64,000 nucleotides of DNA from Lepidostoma basale (GCA_022606425.2 JAHDVF020000240.1:2356001-2420000); one strand, 5' to 3'; counted from the stretch's first letter, positions 1 to 11,235 are shown. The notes: generated from the sequence alone by a model not told the origin. Numbers and translations: made by a program.

Positions 1-569
1 TGGGTATTTTCATGTTTGAATACGAAATATAATTGCAATGTTTTTTTTTGCTTTTTCTATTCATAAAAAATAAAATAATAACAGCTTTAATTTATTTTTT
101 TTGCAAATGCACTGTCATACACACTACTGGAAACAATCTACCTGAATTAAACGGATTCTAAACGGTTATGAATATCCTTTTAGCAGACAATGTGATAATA
201 TGGAATTATATACAGATGGTAAAGCTACAATATTAATGAGTATTTTATGACTTTGTTTTGTATCACAATGATTCCAGCGAATATGCTTAATCCAAGGTAC
301 TAAATTAATAATAAGCATTCCCCATCATTAGCCATGCGATATCCAGGCCCTCAGATAGAGCAGCGGTATTTTTATTAAACAGATTGATAGCATCCTGCTA
401 ACAATTGCTAGGGACAATACAATACATAGGTATCCTTGGTCGCCTTTCGCTAGTACATTGTCATAGCGACGCAAACGATCATTCAACATGTAACTGATGC
501 TCGTACGGTGTGCCCAATTTGGAAGATTAAAAATATCAGAATTGCAACTATTTATAAAACTATCTAACG
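1..569. other. AT-rich stretch, no gene recognised
   Basis: There is only low-complexity AT-rich DNA, plus an open minus-strand frame at 328-636 that I cannot assign to any family. The frame has no recognisable motif and may be chance. It directly abuts the RTE-A tail beginning near 570. Confidence 0.5.
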
Positions 570-848
570 AACTAACAATCGCGCCGTCTACCCGAAGGGG
601 TTGGCAAAAATAATGGATTGCCACACTTCCTGACATACTTCTCTCGATTCCTCTACATTCATAAATCGTGTCATATACGCACGTTGATTTCTCCGATTCC
701 TCACGTGATCAACATTTAATATTTGATTGATTTAATCGTGCCACGTTTACTTCTGTCTTCTTCTATTTCTAGCTCCATTCACGTCGTTTATATATACCTT
801 ATTTATCATTATGTTTTCACTTATTCTTTCAATGCGTCCAAACCAAGT
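570..848 (-). mobile_element. 5'-truncated RTE-A LINE 3' end
   Basis: Minus-strand sequence corresponds to the last 90 or so codons of the full-length RTE at 25631-28924: the GRPRKTW/DQIN region, VRSRRNR-like segment, the EVCQD segment and the YP..GE.A terminus, followed by a short remnant of the TTAG tail at its 3' end near 570. It carries several stops and indels, so it is a dead 5'-truncated insertion. The break near 848 is its 5' truncation point. Confidence 0.8.
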
Positions 849-917
849 GGTAGTCCACGTAAATGGGAAGAAGGCGGGCATGCGACCAACTTGTTCGGAG
901 TGTTGGCCACTAAAAAA

Positions 918-1461
918 ACTACTTACTTACTTTACTAAGACAGCCGTTGTTGTCCATTGCTGGACAAAGGCCTCCCCCATACTTCTCCACGTATCCCTAT
1001 CTTGTGCCTTTTGCATCCAATCGCCAGCAATTCTTCTAATGTCATCGTACCATCGTGTGGGGTTCTCCCTCTGTTTCTTTTGTCTTCGCGGGGTCTCCAC
1101 TCCACCACCCTTCTGGTCCATCTATCGTCTGCCAATCTGGCAACATGTCCCGCAAATGACCATTTAAGCTTCGCTACCCTTGCGACGACATCTGTTACTC
1201 CCGACCTTCTACGTATTTCAGTATTTCTTATCCGGTCTGAGAGTTTTACGTATAGCATAGCTCTTTCGTATTTCCTCTGTGCTACATGGAGTTTCCTTAT
1301 GGTCGACTTGGTGAGGGTTAGTGTTTCTGTTCCATATGTCAGTACTGGAAGTAGGCATTGACCATACATTTTGCGTTGACACTGGGGAATCTTACAATTA
1401 AAGAACTTCTTCAGATTGCCATATGCCGCCCGCCCAAGACCGATTCTTTTCTGAATAAAGA
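918..1461 (-). mobile_element. 5'-truncated LINE-D (RTE-like) 3' end
   Basis: Minus-strand translation runs from RIGLGRAAYGNLKKFF through LTYGTETLTLTK, RNTEIRRRSGVTD and KLKWSFAGHVARLADDRWTRR to a terminus like MQKAQDRDTWRSMGEAFVQQW. This is the typical region downstream of the reverse transcriptase in insect RTE-like LINEs. Two frames are needed (about 1369-1121, then 1121-927), so there is at least one frameshift. A tail of imperfect AGTA repeats sits at 918-935. It belongs to the same lineage as the copies at 34196 and 42784 but is more diverged. Confidence 0.8.
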
Positions 1462-2202
1462 TTTAACCCCTTCAGACCCCCTGTGCATAATTATGCACAT
1501 AACATTTAAAACCCTATAAAATAATTATTTGAAATAATTTGCCCTTCAGACATCATTCTGCGCAAGAATCAAATTGTTATGATAAAGATTTTATAATTAA
1601 TAATATATTATTTTCTATTAATCAACAATCAAATCTATTATCAGTTTTGTAGTGACAGTTGTCGAAGTTAAGAAAATACCATTAACAATAATTCATGTCT
1701 GAATGAGTTAAAAAATATATATTTATATATTTATTTTCATTATTTACTATGATCTTTTACCAAGATATTTCAAATAACAATATAAATTAATTAAATGTCA
1801 TTTTTTAATGGAACGAGGTTAGGACGAAGAAGGTGTTGAAACCAATCATTATATTTATATAACTAGTAAACAGCAGCTTTATTTTTATTATAAATATTTA
1901 TAATATTTCTGCTAAATATAAATCCTGTTAAATGCATTCGATAAATATATAAATAACTTGTTATGATATTCACAATATATTAGGTGTGATAAATTATGTT
2001 TTTAGGGTATTCTACCAATATGCTACCCGTTCTACGAAAGATTTGAAATTTGCATACTCGCCAGATGTCATTTTATAGCTTGAAACACGTTTGAGACATC
2101 TACACCAACACACATAAGATATTCACCCATTAATAATACACATTAAACGATATTTAAGCGCCACACTTGATTTACGAGGTAGATTTCTCACAACGAAATT
2201 AT
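1462..2202. other. AT-rich stretch, no gene
   Basis: Nothing is recognisable apart from a short palindrome around TGCATAATTATGCA near 1482-1498. There is no long open frame and no terminal repeats. Confidence 0.5.
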
Positions 2203-2438
2203 AACTAACTAACTAACTAACCATCACGCCTTTTACCCGAAGAAGTAGGAAGAAAGAATGGACCGCCACTTTCTTTTCTGACATATTTTTTCGTTTACTT
2301 AACATTTATACTTCGTGTCATGCAAGAATGTCGATTTTACCTACTCTACACATAACAAATATTCAATATTTGATTTGTTTGATCGTGCCACGTTTTCCTC
2401 GGTCTTTGTCTTTTTCTAGTCCCGTTTGCATTAACATT
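2203..2438 (-). mobile_element. 5'-truncated RTE-A 3' end
   Basis: It begins with an AACTAACTAACTAACTAA tail (the reverse complement of TTAG repeats). Degenerate sequence matching the last 75 or so codons of RTE-A follows, truncated near 2438. It is heavily mutated and non-coding. Confidence 0.75.
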
Positions 2439-2550
2439 TAAAAATTTTAACCATCTTTTCTTTATTATGCTCTAATACTGCAAAAATAATTTAAAATGCT
2501 AAAAATATGAATAATTAAAATTGTTAAATATTAATTATTAATAAAATATA

Positions 2551-2945
2551 TCAGCATTTAGACCTGTGTGCGACCAGTCTTTACATATGGCATTGAATCG
2601 AGGGCAAACACTGTCAAGACAAAGAGCATGCTCAGGACAACCAAGATGAAAACACTCCGCTGGCAAAACCCTACGTGATCGAGTTAGGAATACAGCAATC
2701 CGAGAAATCTGCGAGGTCGAAGATGTGGTCAGATAGGGACGTCAAAGACGGTGATACTGGCATCAACATGTAGAAAGAATGAGCTCAAATAGGATACCAT
2801 AATTAGCTCTCCATGGAACGCCAAGCGGACAATGCGGACCAGGAAGACCCCCGAAACGGTGGAGAGAAAGCTGAAGTTCAGCGTCTCAAGAGGACCCGCC
2901 TGAAATAACAGACTCCTGAGTCGATCAAAAGTGAAGAAGAATAAT
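2551..2945 (+). mobile_element. 5'-truncated LINE-E with 11-bp target duplication
   Basis: Plus-strand translation shows degenerate C-terminal LINE sequence: a TYGIESRA segment, KTKSMLRTTKMKTLR, a CEVEDVV segment and a GRPPKRW motif. It ends with a GAAGAAGAATAATAATA-type tail. The 11-mer AATAAAATATA is found at 2540-2550 and again at 2946-2956, consistent with a target-site duplication. Copies at 10072 and 31634 are the same lineage. Frameshifts are present. Confidence 0.7.
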
Positions 2946-2956
2946 AATAAAATATA

Positions 2957-3600
2957 TATTTTATTGCTGAAAACATTATGTTTCTATATTAATTATATTA
3001 ATTTGTAATCTTGAAAAATATATTATTATTCCTATATACAATCCTGCTTAAATTAGTATATATTTTAATTTAAAATATTAGCAAAAAATAATAATTAAAA
3101 AATATATCTAATAGAGCCAAATATATTTAAGGATAAAGTGCAAAGTCATTTGTGTCAAATGCATTATTTACATCTTTATCGTTTGAATTCAATAACTGCA
3201 TATTTCTGTATTATTATAATGGATTTCGTACAGAATTTTAAATAATTTAGCATTGTAGACGACATAATGCTGCATTTCAACAATTTACTCCCGTAAACCT
3301 CTATCGGCACATGAATAATTCAACAAACTCCTGCCAAATGATTAAATTTAAATAGTCACATTTATTAAATAACATGTACGGGAATCCAATGCACAAAGCT
3401 GAAATCAAAACCCATAAAATGCGATAACATCATTAAAATTATGTTTAACATAACGGTTAAACGTAAAACACTTTGTAATCAAACTGTAGCTCTCTCGGAA
3501 CAGGGTAATCGGAAAACATAACATAAAATCTATATGTTAAATAATTAATAAGAATATTATTATTTAAATATTTTTTGTATAGAATGTTGTTTACCACCCC
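2957..3600. other. AT-rich stretch, no gene
   Basis: Low-complexity AT-rich DNA with no repeats or frames that I can assign. Confidence 0.5.
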
Positions 3601-3608
3601 TGATCTGT

Positions 3609-3861
3609 ATATACGAGGGTAAAGTAAGGTTCCCTATGCTGTCAATAAAGATAGCGGCGCGCTGGAAGAAATCTGGCAACACTGACTGACTCATCAACTC
3701 CTCCACTCTCTATCCCTGCCGCTCCCACCACGCTTCACCCCTCAGTGTCGGCCTGGCAGCCATCGAAGATGGAGCTTCCTATCGCTGTTTCCGCCAGATG
3801 CGAACTTGAGAGTATAATGCTTGAGGATCGGAGGATTACCATAAACGAACTTTTATTTTAA
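3609..3861 (+). pseudogene. Possible mariner-like transposon fragment
   Basis: A GC-richer patch starts at TATACGAGGG, which resembles the TA target plus terminal repeat of some mariner elements. A 30-codon frame at 3769-3861 contains LEDRRITINEL, similar to the second helix-turn-helix segment of mariner transposases, and then stops. No DD(34)D catalytic core, second terminal repeat or longer frame follows, so at most a deleted 5' remnant is present. It could equally be an unrelated exon-like patch. Confidence 0.3.
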
Positions 3862-3928
3862 TTCGTTATTGGTGGCGTTGATTGTGATAGTTGTTTATAA
3901 ACCATTAAACTAGATTTTCATTTAATAT

Positions 3929-4128
3929 TCCATTGTTTTGGCCGAAACACTATGACACCTTAACATTTTATACTGTTAAATGAAATAACTTTGTTTTTTG
4001 TATTACAATTTATTTTATTTTAAGCGACAGCTGTTTAGTCATGACATCATCAGGTGTTACAATACTATAAATTGTGATACATAATCAAAGTTATTTAATT
4101 TAACAGTTTAGATTTTTACTATTTGTTG
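3929..4128. repeat. Foldback unit, family alpha
   Basis: It opens with TTGTTTTGGCCGAAACACTATGA. The left arm contains CGACAGCTGTTT and CATCATCAGGTGTTAC, the minus-strand version of the shared CTGATGA / GAA / ACAGCTGT core, with one arm mutated. The opposite flank TTATTTAATTTAACAGTTT at 4108-4128 pairs with the left outer arm. The right copy of the core is missing, so this is an internally deleted unit. Confidence 0.7.
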
Positions 4129-4230
4129 TTTATTGTATCAGCTGCGCCTTTTTAAATATACTAAACATAAAACTAGAGAGACAATCCAGCTAATCTAGTA
4201 AGAATAATATAAAATATTGTGAATAATCAT

Positions 4231-4466
4231 TAAATAAAACGCTGTTTTTTAGCTACTTCCACTTTTGGCTTTATTTCGACAGCGACTGGTTTCGCCAGGT
4301 TCGCTGGCATCGACAGACTGGTCTGTCTGTCTGTCGATGCCGGCGAGCCTGGCAAAACCGGTCGAAATAAAGTCAAAAGTGGAAGTACTTTAAAATCATC
4401 CTTTTATTTCATTATTATTTAAAATGAACTTCCATCGAGAGATTTCAGTAAAATCATTTGATTATT
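4231..4466. repeat. Foldback unit, family beta
   Basis: The arms mirror each other around about 4324: CACTTTTGGCTTTATTTCGACAG on the left and GAAATAAAGTCAAAAGTGG on the right. Both arms have the core: a CTGTCGA box, a GCCAG/CTGGC-type stem, GAA, then ACCGGT (ACCAGT in the left copy). The centre has a small CTGT repeat. Outside the right arm is a one-sided segment ending in TTTCAGTAAAATCATTTGATT. The fixed A-to-T change in the box would disable a hammerhead. Confidence 0.75.
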
Positions 4467-4529
4467 TTAAAATATTGTGTGTAAAAGAAAATTTACACAT
4501 GCAACGTATGAACATACGTCTTGCCCGCG

Positions 4530-4930
4530 CGACAGTATTGAGCTAGCGCATCACTGTTCACTATAATATATCACCGTGAGGCGAGTATTAATAACGCTAT
4601 TCAAGAAGACGTATGATTTTAAAGTTTTACATTAATTGCGTGGCCACAAAAACCAGGTATATTCGACGTTTGGCTCGTAGTTTTCAAGTGTTCTGCTTAA
4701 AGTTAGTCCTCTCACAATTTCCCTCGTGACGGTAGCAACAGGAACGAGCTAGAGCATCACTGGTCATTCAGTAAACATCGCCGTGGGGCGAGTGTTAATA
4801 AAATGTGCTATTCAAGAAGACGTATGATTCTTATAATACAGACTTACATTAATTACGTGGCCACAATAACCAGGTATATTCGACGTTTAGCTCACAACTT
4901 CCAAGTATTTCTACAGTTAGTCCTCTCACA
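4530..4930. repeat. Diverged tandem duplication, about 200-bp unit
   Basis: Two direct copies (about 4530-4715 and 4737-4930) share long blocks: GAGCTAG.GCATCACTG, ATTCAAGAAGACGTATGATT, CAGGTATATTCGACGTTT and AGTTAGTCCTCTCACA. Spacing is constant, with scattered substitutions and small indels. No coding signal is conserved between copies. The unit is not seen elsewhere in the window, so it looks like an old local duplication rather than a dispersed repeat. Confidence 0.8.
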
Positions 4931-5165
4931 GTACAAACAAGTCAAGATTCTCCATCCCAATGGTCGGCTTTGTTATTATTTCTGAGAATTAATTTATGAA
5001 TAACAATTCACACAAATGGAGAGGTTCTTTATACGTAAGTGTGAAAACGGGGAATCAATTCTTCTTTGGTACTCTATCTATGGTACATATAAAGTTCATT
5101 GAAACATTAATCAAATATATGCGGCGCAATAATATAGAAGAACTTTGAAATTGTCGAACAATTAG

Positions 5166-5733
5166 AGCTTTAAAAGTAGTTTTTGGAAACAAGAATTTAT
5201 CAATGAAAGCGAAAATGGCCGTTCACAATGGAGTTCTGGTCCCAACCCTTATGTATGGAAGCGAATCATGGAACTGGCAGAAGAAAGATGAGAGCAGAAT
5301 AAATGCGGTAGAGATTAGGTCCCTAAGACGTATGTGTGGTAGAATGATGTACGACAGAATCTCAAATGCTGATATTAGGAAATAATGTAGAGCGAAAGAA
5401 GGTATTATGAACAAAATTATAAAAGGTTCGCTTCGTTGGTTCGGACATATGGAGCGCATGGGTGAAGAAATAGTGGTTTAAAAAGTATACATTAACGATT
5501 TAAATGGAGTAAGGAGTCGAGGTAGACCGAGAAAAACATGGCATGACCAAATTAATCATATATTTAAGGTTGGTCATGTCAGAAGCCGGACGAATCGACG
5601 GGGGTGTAAGACTCGATGTATGAATGGGGAGGAATCTAGAGAGGTGTGCCAGGATAGAGTGGTGTGGCGGTCCATTCTCTCTGCCTACCCCTGCGGGGAA
5701 ACGGCGTGAAGGTTTGTTGTTGTTGTTGTTGTC
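5166..5733 (+). mobile_element. 5'-truncated RTE-B LINE copy
   Basis: Translation gives KAKMAVHNGVLVPTLMYGSE, the NWQKKDESRINAVE segment, RRMCGRMMYDRISNADIRK, a stop, then GIMNKIIKGSLRWFGHMERM and GRPRKTWHDQIN, ending at YPCGETA. The 3' tail is (GTT)n, unlike the TTAG tail of RTE-A. Nonsense codons (for example TAA at the end of the 60-codon frame near 5385) show that it is dead. The last part of the reverse transcriptase ORF is all that was copied. Confidence 0.9.
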
Positions 5734-6007
5734 GAACATCATGGAGTGACAAAATAAACTCTTCACCCGCTACGACTCGGTGCATTATTTTAAACTGGGA
5801 GAGGACGAGTGTAGTCCGAAACATGTTTGTGAAAAAGTAAAGAAAACGTGTAATAAATAATTATATAAATTTAATAATATGTATTATGTAAATTGTAATA
5901 CATATTTGATGAAAACTTGATTGTGGTTAATTAATACATCTATCTCTATTTTCGATATAGAATTCAATGTTTTAGTTTATGATTAAAATATTTATAATAT
6001 AATATTA

Positions 6008-6465
6008 AAACTAACTAACCATCACGCCGTCTCGCCGAAAGGGTAGGCAGAAAAACTGGACTGCCACACTTTTCTTTCCTGACGTATTTCTCTCGCTTCC
6101 TCAACATTCTTACGTCATATCATGCACGCGCGTCGATTTCTCTGACATTCAATATTTGATTTATTTAATCGTGCCACGTTTTGCTCGGTCTTCCTCTATT
6201 TCTGGTTCCATTTACATCATTAACATATTTTTTTGCATTCTTTATTCATTCATTCTTTCCATTTGTCCAAACCATCTTAATGATCCTTTCATTATTTTGT
6301 TCATAACACCATAATTTGCACCGTATTCACTTCTTATATTTTCATTCGACGCTTTATCATACACAGAGTATCTACATATTCGTCTAAGAGATCTCATTTC
6401 TACTGCATTTATTCTACTTTCATCCGTATTTTGCCAGTTCCATGCTTCGCTTACATACATTTAAA
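6008..6465 (-). mobile_element. 5'-truncated RTE-A 3' end
   Basis: It starts with the AACTAACTAACC tail and CATCACGCCGTCT, then reads on the minus strand through the RTE-A C-terminus up to a MYVSEAWNWQNTDESRINAVE segment at its 5' end. Indels and substitutions interrupt the frame. The 5' truncation falls close to that of several other copies, in the LMYGSEAWNW region. Confidence 0.85.
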
Positions 6466-6625
6466 ATATACATTTTCAAAAGGTTCATTATTTGTTCATT
6501 ATTTAAAACGTGTTTTGATCCATTTAATAATTGTCTTATTGAAGGATTAATGCCATAAGTTAGCGTAAAATTAATATTACCTACTCTGAAAAATGACGTT
6601 ACCTTTGATTTTAATTATGGAGGAT

Positions 6626-6882
6626 AATTGAAGACTACAGGGGAAAAACAAGGAATGTCAGTAGAAGGTTAATTTGAATAAATTGAGAATAAAGCTAAAC
6701 AAAGTCTATATATTTCTTAGCAATTAGCAATCGATTATCTGGCAATAGTCGATGACACACGTGATTTTTTAATATAAAAATTTTACTGTGGATAGATACG
6801 TACAAATGCCGCTAGATGGCATTATTACATTTATTTTAAATTTTAACTGACATTCCTTGTTTTTCCCCTGTAGTCTTCAATT
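6626..6882. mobile_element. MITE with perfect 37-bp terminal inverted repeats
   Basis: 6626-6662 (AATTGAAGACTACAGGGG...) and 6846-6882 (...CCCCTGTAGTCTTCAATT) are exact reverse complements over 37 bp. The 257-bp unit has no ORF. CAGGGG near the ends recalls hAT-type terminal repeats, but the inverted repeat extends further outwards and no clear 8-bp direct duplication is visible. The superfamily therefore stays open. Confidence 0.8.
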
Positions 6883-7359
6883 GAGCTTTTAATACTGTAT
6901 TGGCTCACACTTAGGAATAAATAACCCTATATCCTATAATTTATGAAAAAAATATCACTTGAATCAGGCATGCAAATTTATGAATTATATCTTGTATGAT
7001 ATCCAATTAAACGAGGAATACGATTTTAATGCGCGATATTTAAAAAAAGAACATCCTCCGAGATAACTCGTTCTCCGGATGCAATCCTGTTATAGCGGTG
7101 GAAATTTTCAAAGGATTACGTCCCTTGTCACAGAATCAACGTAACGAGCGATAGTTGTCACAAAAGTGATGCGCAGACTCACTGATTATGAGTAAGTCCA
7201 GTTATTCGCGCAGTATCAGACCAAACGAAAACGAATTACGGGCTCAAGTACCTACATGTAATAAGATAAATACACGTTTTTAAGAATATGTTTGTAGTGG
7301 AAATACAAGCTTTTTTTTTCTTGTATACCACAGGTCGTTTGAACCAAATTACTGTGTAC

Positions 7360-7549
7360 AATTTATTTAAGCTATTACATTGATTCTCATGACATGTGAT
7401 AGGTAGCCAATCTATCGCCATTTTTATTGTCACGTGAATTCTTCATCAGACCAAAGACAGTGTGACAATCTCACTGCCATCGCCGGGAATCGAACCCGGG
7501 ACCTTAGGTATACAAGTCAGAGCTCTTACCACTCTGCCACGAAGCTTAT
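7360..7549 (-). mobile_element. tRNA-derived SINE, copy 1
   Basis: On the minus strand the head has an A box (TGGCAGAGTGG) and a B box (GGTTCGATTCC) at tRNA-like spacing. The family body follows, with GTCACACTGTCTTTGGTCTG, AATTCACGTGACAAT, ATGGCGATAGATTGG and CTACCTATCACATGTCA. Four more copies share body and head. It is not a functional tRNA gene, as the acceptor stem is not complementary and the body continues well past the B box. Confidence 0.85.
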
Positions 7550-7561
7550 TTATTGCGCACT

Positions 7562-8135
7562 TATTGTTTCTTGAACAATGATGTAAGACTCCATATTAAA
7601 TAATTTACTAACTAACTAGTTAGGGGCTAGGCAGAGAGGATGGATCGCCACAATGCTCTGTCCTGGCATACCTCTCGGGCTTTCTCTACATTCATTCATC
7701 GTACCATGCACGCACGTCGATTATTCCCACTTCAAATGTGACCGACTTTTAGTAATTGATTAATTTGGTCATACCATGTTTTCCTCGGTCGTCCTCGGCT
7801 TCTTTTCCCACTCACGCTGCTTGTGTACAACTTTTTAACCATTCTGCTCTCATCCATTCGTTCCATATGTCCAAGCCATCCCAGGGATCCGTTTTTAATT
7901 TTATCCATGATGCAGTCATCTGCCTTACATTTCTTTCTTATTTCATCGTTCGGTTTTCTATCGTACAACGTTTTCCCGCACATTATTCTTAGTGATATCA
8001 TTAAATAATTAATTCGAACGAAAACACGTGTTTTCTAAAAGTTTCATAATAGTTTATGGGAAACACATATTTCGCCATTCTATGTATATCATGACATTTG
8101 GAATTTCATTAGAAAGGCGAAACATTTATTTATTT
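7562..8135. repeat. Foldback unit gamma, split by an RTE-C insertion
   Basis: The gamma left end (ATTGTTTCTTGAACAATGATG) lies at 7563-7605. Its continuation (ATTAATTCGAACGAAAACA, TTTTCTAAAAGTTTCATAA, ATATTTCGCC and an inverted GGCGAAACATTTATT) resumes at 8000. The interruption is the RTE-C copy at 7606-7999, with ATTAAATAATT duplicated on both sides (7595-7605 and 8000-8010). The unit was therefore present first. Confidence 0.75.
7606..7999 (-). mobile_element. 5'-truncated RTE-C LINE with 11-bp target duplication
   Basis: The minus-strand frame reads SLRIMCGKTLYDRKPNDEIRK, then a CKADDCIMDKIKNGSL segment, GRPRKTWYDQINQLLKVGH and the C-terminus, with an ACTAACTAACTA tail. TSSVSGKRSRGRPRK is diagnostic of subfamily C, against NGVNGARNRGRPRK in A. 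It is flanked by the 11-bp direct repeat ATTAAATAATT. The 89-codon frame at 7732-8001 is unusually intact but is only the end of the ORF. Confidence 0.85.
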
Positions 8136-9287
8136 ATTATCTTATACACAAATAAGACATTATAAACAAAAAATATTAAGGCGACTCAATTGAATATAAA
8201 CCACAATATCAATAACAAACTAAGAGATAACATACGAGAATTTCAGAAGGATCCTAAATATGCCGACGTCAATGAGGCAGTACTCTTTCCAGTATCGGTA
8301 ATATATTTTTTATGAACACTGCCTCACTGACACTAAAAATGTGAAAATCCCAGACGATTAAATTCAACGTCCGATTTGCTCTTCCTACTGGCATTACCAA
8401 AGGCAGGTTGGTTCTTCGTGACGGAGAAAAGAGCAATTAATGTCGGCGCTTTCGCAGGTAACAACTATCAAGAACAAAAATACCCGTTTGTTCCAGAACA
8501 TATGGGTTTCTTGGAACAGCTCGTCATTCCCATAAACAATAATTGTCTACGCAGGATCCAAAATGTGTAAATTGTGTAAATATTGAAGTGTGATTTTAAA
8601 CACTTATATTTTCACTTTTGAGATATTTATCTCCATATATTTTGAGGGTATTACAACTTCGTTATCGAGAAGACGAAATTATTAATACATCATATTATTT
8701 ATAAATAAGGTGGTGTAAAAACAAAGTATTGAAGTATTTTTTTTAATAATGCCACACCATAATTATTAAAATAAAAAAATATTCGATTTTTTTATCTTCT
8801 TCTACATTTTCTTATTCTTTTAATAGATCTGACGATCTGTGGCACAGAAAACATGTCTCCTGGGATGAAGAGGTCCGGACGGTCTCTTAGGCGGTCTTCC
8901 AGGTGAGCGGCCTCCGAAGGAGATTTCGTAAGTTTTTTTTATCATTAAATTAATTCATAATAATATCGTCATCATGGAATTACTCAGCGTTAACGACTTT
9001 GGTCTATCAAAATACATTTGTGATAGGTATTTTTAGTTGAAGCCTATCGGTTTAACTATCGACCGGTTTCGATAAATTATTTCAAAACATTTATCAATAT
9101 AGATTAAATGAGTAAAGTTTATTGTATTACAATTAATTATACATTCTCATCAGTTTTTCGCTTTAATAGAGACCGCCATGTTTTTAATTATTATCAACCT
9201 AATTAAATTACATATGCACACATCTTTAAAAAAAAAACAATATTTTAGGAGTTTTGGAAAACAATTTCATTAATTTGAAATATTTGT
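8136..9287. other. No gene recognised
   Basis: This is AT-rich DNA. A 64-codon plus frame at 8376-8570 has no recognisable domain and no support. Around 8831-8868 a CTGACGA box, a CTGTG/CACAG stem and GAAAACATGTC loosely imitate the foldback core, but with no partner arm. A CG-richer patch at 8860-8935 is unassigned. Confidence 0.4.
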
Positions 9288-9620
9288 TCTCATTGAACAA
9301 TGTTTATTTATTTTTAAACAACCCTAACATTATTTTTTTTAAATCAAACATGTTTCAGACATAGAAGCCCTTCATCAGTGTTGTTATTTTTTTGAATAAT
9401 ATACGTATGCAAAATAAATATTTAAATATGTTTTCATGAATGTGGTAAGTTTTAAAAGAGATTATAAAATAATTATATTTTAAAATATGAAATTAATAAA
9501 AATATTATTTTATATATACAAAAAAATAACAACGCTGATGAAGGGCTTCTGTGTCCGAAACATGTTTATCAAGTTAGTTTTGTTTACAAAGAAATAAACA
9601 TTGTTCAATGAATCCTCAAC
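9288..9620. repeat. Foldback unit, family theta
   Basis: The left arm (9292-9408, starting TCATTGAACAATGTTTATTT) and right arm (9510-9613, ending AAATAAACATTGTTCAATGA) are inverted copies about 100 bp long around an AT-rich centre. Each arm holds the shared core: CTGATGA, a GGGC/GTCC stem, GAA, ACATGT. The right-arm (plus-strand) core near 9535-9565 is better preserved; the left has TTTCAGACA in place of TTTCGGACA. Confidence 0.75.
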
Positions 9621-10071
9621 ACAAATAGAAGAAATCTAATCTCGGGTGTAAGAAAGAATAAATGTTAAATATGTATTTTTACAGTGTACTTACGAACATG
9701 CAGATAACTGATTGATTATTCTATGATTGAAGCCAATGGCTTGGTGGCTGGTTAGCTATCATTTAAAAAATATTGCAATAACGGATTCACCATTTAAGGT
9801 AAAATATGCACGAGTAAGTTACGATCTTGTTTCTAAGCATGGCAATTAAGAAACGTACATCAAAACTATATACTTTTAACGTGATAGTTTCTTATATATT
9901 ATACGATATGACTCATTGATTATTGTGAAAACTAGGTTTTACTTATTACCTTCTATTGCACGATTAATTTTTAATTTTAACAAAAACAATATTTTTAATT
10001 AAACAATTTGAAAATTTGTTTTTGTTTATTTGTATACCTATATCAATAAAAATTTAAATGTAGCAAATTTA

Positions 10072-10383
10072 CTTGAAACTGAGGACGATAGCAGGCAAGA
10101 AACTGAGAGATCGCGTGAGGAACACGAGAATAATAGAGATATGTGAGGTTGAGGATATTATAAGATGAAGCAGACAGCGAAAAAAGGACTGATACGGTCA
10201 TGTTCAAATAATGGACACCACCAGGCTCCCCTATATTGCATTGCATAATCAGCCTCATTGGACTCGTCCTCGTGGAAGACCTCCTAAAAGATGGAAGGAC
10301 AGCTGAGAATCTATCTCACAGGAGGAGTAACACTCTGGAGAACAGACCACATAGGTCTTCAACAAGGAAGAAGAAGAAGAAAT
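10072..10383 (+). mobile_element. 5'-truncated LINE-E 3' end
   Basis: The sequence aligns by eye with the reverse complement of the copy at 31634-32163: CTGAGGACGATAGCAGGCAAG, GATCGCGTGAGGAACAC, ATAAGATG.AGCAGACAG, ATGTTCAA..AATGGACACCACC, and CAACAAGGAAGAAGAAGAAG at the 3' end. The frame is broken. The 75-codon frame at 10236-10463 is a by-product that runs past the GAA tail. Confidence 0.75.
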
Positions 10384-11235
10384 TTACTAGAAAGCAAAAT
10401 TTGATAATATTTTATAACACGTTTTATTATTTCACACGCAAAAAATTATTGAACATGATATGAATATTCAAATAGCAACCTAGTTTTTATTTATTTATTT
10501 AAAACGAACTTTTTTTACTCAAAATGTGTCTAATAAAATGGCAGTAAGTGAAACAGGTCAACCGTCCACCAAATATCAAAGTAGAATTTATTTTTATTAT
10601 AAACTAGCGTCACTAGTAATGGCTTGCATACGTAAATAGGTAGATGGGAATTTAGAGTGTAGGGTACATTAATAATATGTATGAAATTGAAATATTATAA
10701 AAAAGTGATATATATTTTCGGTTTGTACCAAATTTGGCACAACATGCAATTATAGGGTTAAGAACGAACAAATTAAATAACCAAAATTCATTCAATGAGA
10801 CTGAAATAAATCGAAGCTAATTGATATTCTTATAAAACATACACATATAAAAAAATATACATAATTTAATAATTTACTTACATGATCCAATGAGTTTCTG
10901 GCACAGTAAATCTTTCACCTTTTTCTGTTCACTATTTTGGCACTATTTTTTCAAATTTTCAATTTTAAATCAGTTGTAGTTTACTAGTATTTATGCACAT
11001 TATTATTTTTATTACATTCTTTCACTTCACTTTGTGTTATTCAATAATTATTAAGTCACTTGTCATAGTTTTATTGCGTACCTAAAAAATAGATAAAATA
11101 GATTTCATTAAATGAAAAAAAAATGCCAGATTATTTTTTAATTAAAAACAGTAGTTTGAAATATGAATACAAATGGTTGTACGAGTATAAGAAGTTTTAA
11201 AATATATTTTACACGTTTGCGCTTTACAATACGTT
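10384..11235. other. AT-rich stretch, no gene
   Basis: No open frame, terminal repeat or recurrent motif could be identified. The sequence is dominated by short A/T runs. Confidence 0.5.

Noticed and set aside
328..636. 102-codon minus-strand frame
   Set aside because: It runs into the RTE-A tail, so its start or end is a repeat; no recognisable domain in the remainder.
7470..7549. tRNA gene on the minus strand
   Set aside because: A and B boxes are present but there is no paired acceptor stem, and the same head with the same downstream body recurs five times; it is a SINE head.
8376..8570. Possible small gene of 64 codons
   Set aside because: No domain, no splice or promoter evidence, and ordinary length for a chance frame.
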